From the NCBI GenBank assembly GCA_003485885.1, contig DNHM01000161.1:1-6949 (forward strand): 6,949 bases of DNA, written 5' to 3'. The translations under genes and the position numbers were made by a program. How positions within the stretch are numbered: position 1 is the first letter of the stretch; each line of letters starts with the position of its first letter. Below the pieces are notes generated by a model that saw only the letters and a list, made by a program, of their open reading frames with translations, ran no database searches and had not been told where the DNA came from. The stretch comes from Acidimicrobiaceae bacterium (GTDB lineage Bacteria > Actinomycetota > Acidimicrobiia > Acidimicrobiales > UBA10347). Positions 5,801 to 6,949 of the stretch are shown one piece after another.

Positions 5801-6949
5801 CTAAACACCAGCCGGCAACTCAAACGTCACTCGACCACCAGGCCCAGGCTTCGCCCACACCCGACCACCTTGCGCCTCGGCCAGGCCGCGCACCACAGCT
5901 AGTCCAAGACCAGCGCCACCGTGCGCTCGAGTCCGCGCCACGTCTGCCCGCTCAAATTGATCAAACGCCTTGTCAACGAACTCCTCGGGAAAACCGGGAC
6001 CGTCGTCGCAAACCGACAAGGTCGGAAGGGGATCTGCCTCGATGATCACCCGGACCGTGCCTCCGGGTGGTGAGTGACGGATCGAGTTGGTCAACAGGTT
6101 ATTGATCATGCGTTCGGTCTCGGCTCGGGCCGCCTTGACCTGGACTGGCCCGTCGACCTCGACGACCACCGACACGTCGTGTTTCTTCGCGAGCGGCTCT
6201 ATCGCGATCACGGAAAGCGCAGCGACCTCGACCAGATCAAGTGCTTCGATATGGAGGGAGAGTTGGTCGGCGTCGAGTTTGCCGATCACAAACAGGTTCT
6301 CGACGATTGCCTCGATGGAGCGCAGATCGTGTTCGATCGAGTCCAGGTATCGGACCGGGTCTGGGGCCATGCCGTCCTGCAACGCTTCGACCGCAGCCCG
6401 CATTGCGGTCAACGGCGTCCGAGCATCATGGCTGAGCGACGACAACATGAACTGCCGTTCGCCTTCGAGCCGTTTACGTTCGGTGGCAGCCTGTTCGATC
6501 TTCTCAGCCATCGAGTCAAAGGTGTACCCAAGTTCGCCGAGCTCGTCGCTTCGATCAATACCGGTGCGCGCCGACAAGTCTCCTTCGCCCACGATCTTGG
6601 CTGCTTCCGAGATACGGCGCAGGTCGCGCAACAACGGGCTGCTCAGCAGGTTTACGAGCAGAGCGGCAAGAGCTGTGGCCAGTGCAGTCAAGATGATGAC
6701 GAACTGGGTGTCGTGCGACGAGGTGAACATCGACGACGCCCCCCAGATCGTGGTCAGACCAACAACCAACGGCCCCGCGATACTCACCGCCAGGATCCGC
6801 TGGTTCAACGACCTTCGGGTCAACGCAACCAGCGCGAGGCCGACAACAAAGACGGCTGCAGCGATTGCGATATACATCGAGATCAACCGGTTGCGCTCGC
6901 CACCCGAGGGGGCCATGACGAACTCGGTACCGATGAACGCAGCCGCTGC
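5801..6949 (-). CDS. Membrane sensor histidine kinase, probably 5'-partial
   Basis: A two-component sensor kinase that should autophosphorylate and pass phosphate to a response regulator, not seen here and presumably just past the right edge. Numbered from the ATG at 6916 (371 residues): membrane segments at about 14-32, 41-64 and 72-91; HAMP at about 95-145; the HisKA H-box SHDARTPL with phosphoacceptor H163; the N-box NNLLTNSIRH (272-281); DDGPGF (304-309); the F-box region FDQF (318-321); and the G2 loop GGAGLGL (333-339). All catalytic motifs are intact. The same frame stays open upstream to the window edge (AAAFIGTEFV before the ATG). Three membrane segments with a cytoplasmic HAMP would place the N-terminus outside, and the arginines after segment 1 agree. 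That suggests a further upstream membrane segment, so the true start is probably outside the window. The ATGs at 6916 and 6877 remain possible. The signal sensed is unknown. Confidence 0.88.
   Translation of the reverse strand, partial: AAAAFIGTEFVMAPSGGERNRLISMYIAIAAAVFVVGLALVALTRRSLNQRILAVSIAGPLVVGLTTIWGASSMFTSSHDTQFVIILTALATALAALLVNLLSSPLLRDLRRISEAAKIVGEGDLSARTGIDRSDELGELGYTFDSMAEKIEQAATERKRLEGERQFMLSSLSHDARTPLTAMRAAVEALQDGMAPDPVRYLDSIEHDLRSIEAIVENLFVIGKLDADQLSLHIEALDLVEVAALSVIAIEPLAKKHDVSVVVEVDGPVQVKAARAETERMINNLLTNSIRHSPPGGTVRVIIEADPLPTLSVCDDGPGFPEEFVDKAFDQFERADVARTRAHGGAGLGLAVVRGLAEAQGGRVWAKPGPGGRVTFELPAGV

Noticed and set aside
5476..6045. 189-aa plus-strand frame starting with a hydrophobic stretch
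   Set aside because: It lies in the foldback and then antisense to the histidine kinase for about 245 bp. The product is Arg/Pro/His-rich with no domain, as expected from a shadow frame.
6751..6761. TGGTCAGACCA palindrome resembling the 1-43 repeats
   Set aside because: It is only partly similar and is inside a well-formed kinase coding region, so it is probably coincidence.

Overview
The window is GC-rich DNA with GTG starts, dense gene packing and a Pro/Ser/Thr-rich lipoprotein linker. This suggests a high-GC Actinomycetota-type genome, possibly Acidimicrobiia. That placement is inference from composition and gene style; no taxonomic marker is present.

Layout. A pair of short palindromes of the GGGGTCAGACCCC type (1-43) lies just past the 3' end of a leftward Nudix hydrolase gene (72-566). 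Next is about 300 bp (658-927) packed with 15 copies of CTAG, including stacked palindromes and a 15-bp tandem repeat. It leads into a rightward gene (956-1423) for a small coiled-coil plus winged-helix-like protein. A leftward 54-codon reading frame (1506-1670) is divergent from a rightward Lrp/AsnC-family regulator (1751-2191). The regulator converges on a leftward lipoprotein N-acetylmuramoyl-L-alanine amidase (2209-3396), with a possible shared hairpin between them. The amidase is divergent from a rightward SF2 DECH-box helicase (3523-5304) that ends in a Cys-rich, zinc-knuckle-like tail. About 500 bp without a credible protein gene follows (5305-5800). Most of it folds back on itself in nested long-range pairings (core 5387-5750). 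The window closes with a leftward membrane histidine kinase (5801 to the right edge) whose 5' end is probably outside the window.

How the genes relate. Most transcription units are single genes facing alternate directions, so no multi-gene operon is visible. The Lrp-type regulator may control itself and the divergent 54-codon gene. The winged-helix protein may bind the CTAG cluster beside it. The histidine kinase presumably has a response regulator just beyond the right edge. These three links are inferences from position.

The two stretches most worth attention are the CTAG-dense array at 658-927 and the roughly 370-nt (up to about 440-nt) foldback between the helicase and the kinase. Neither matches a named element I can recognise.
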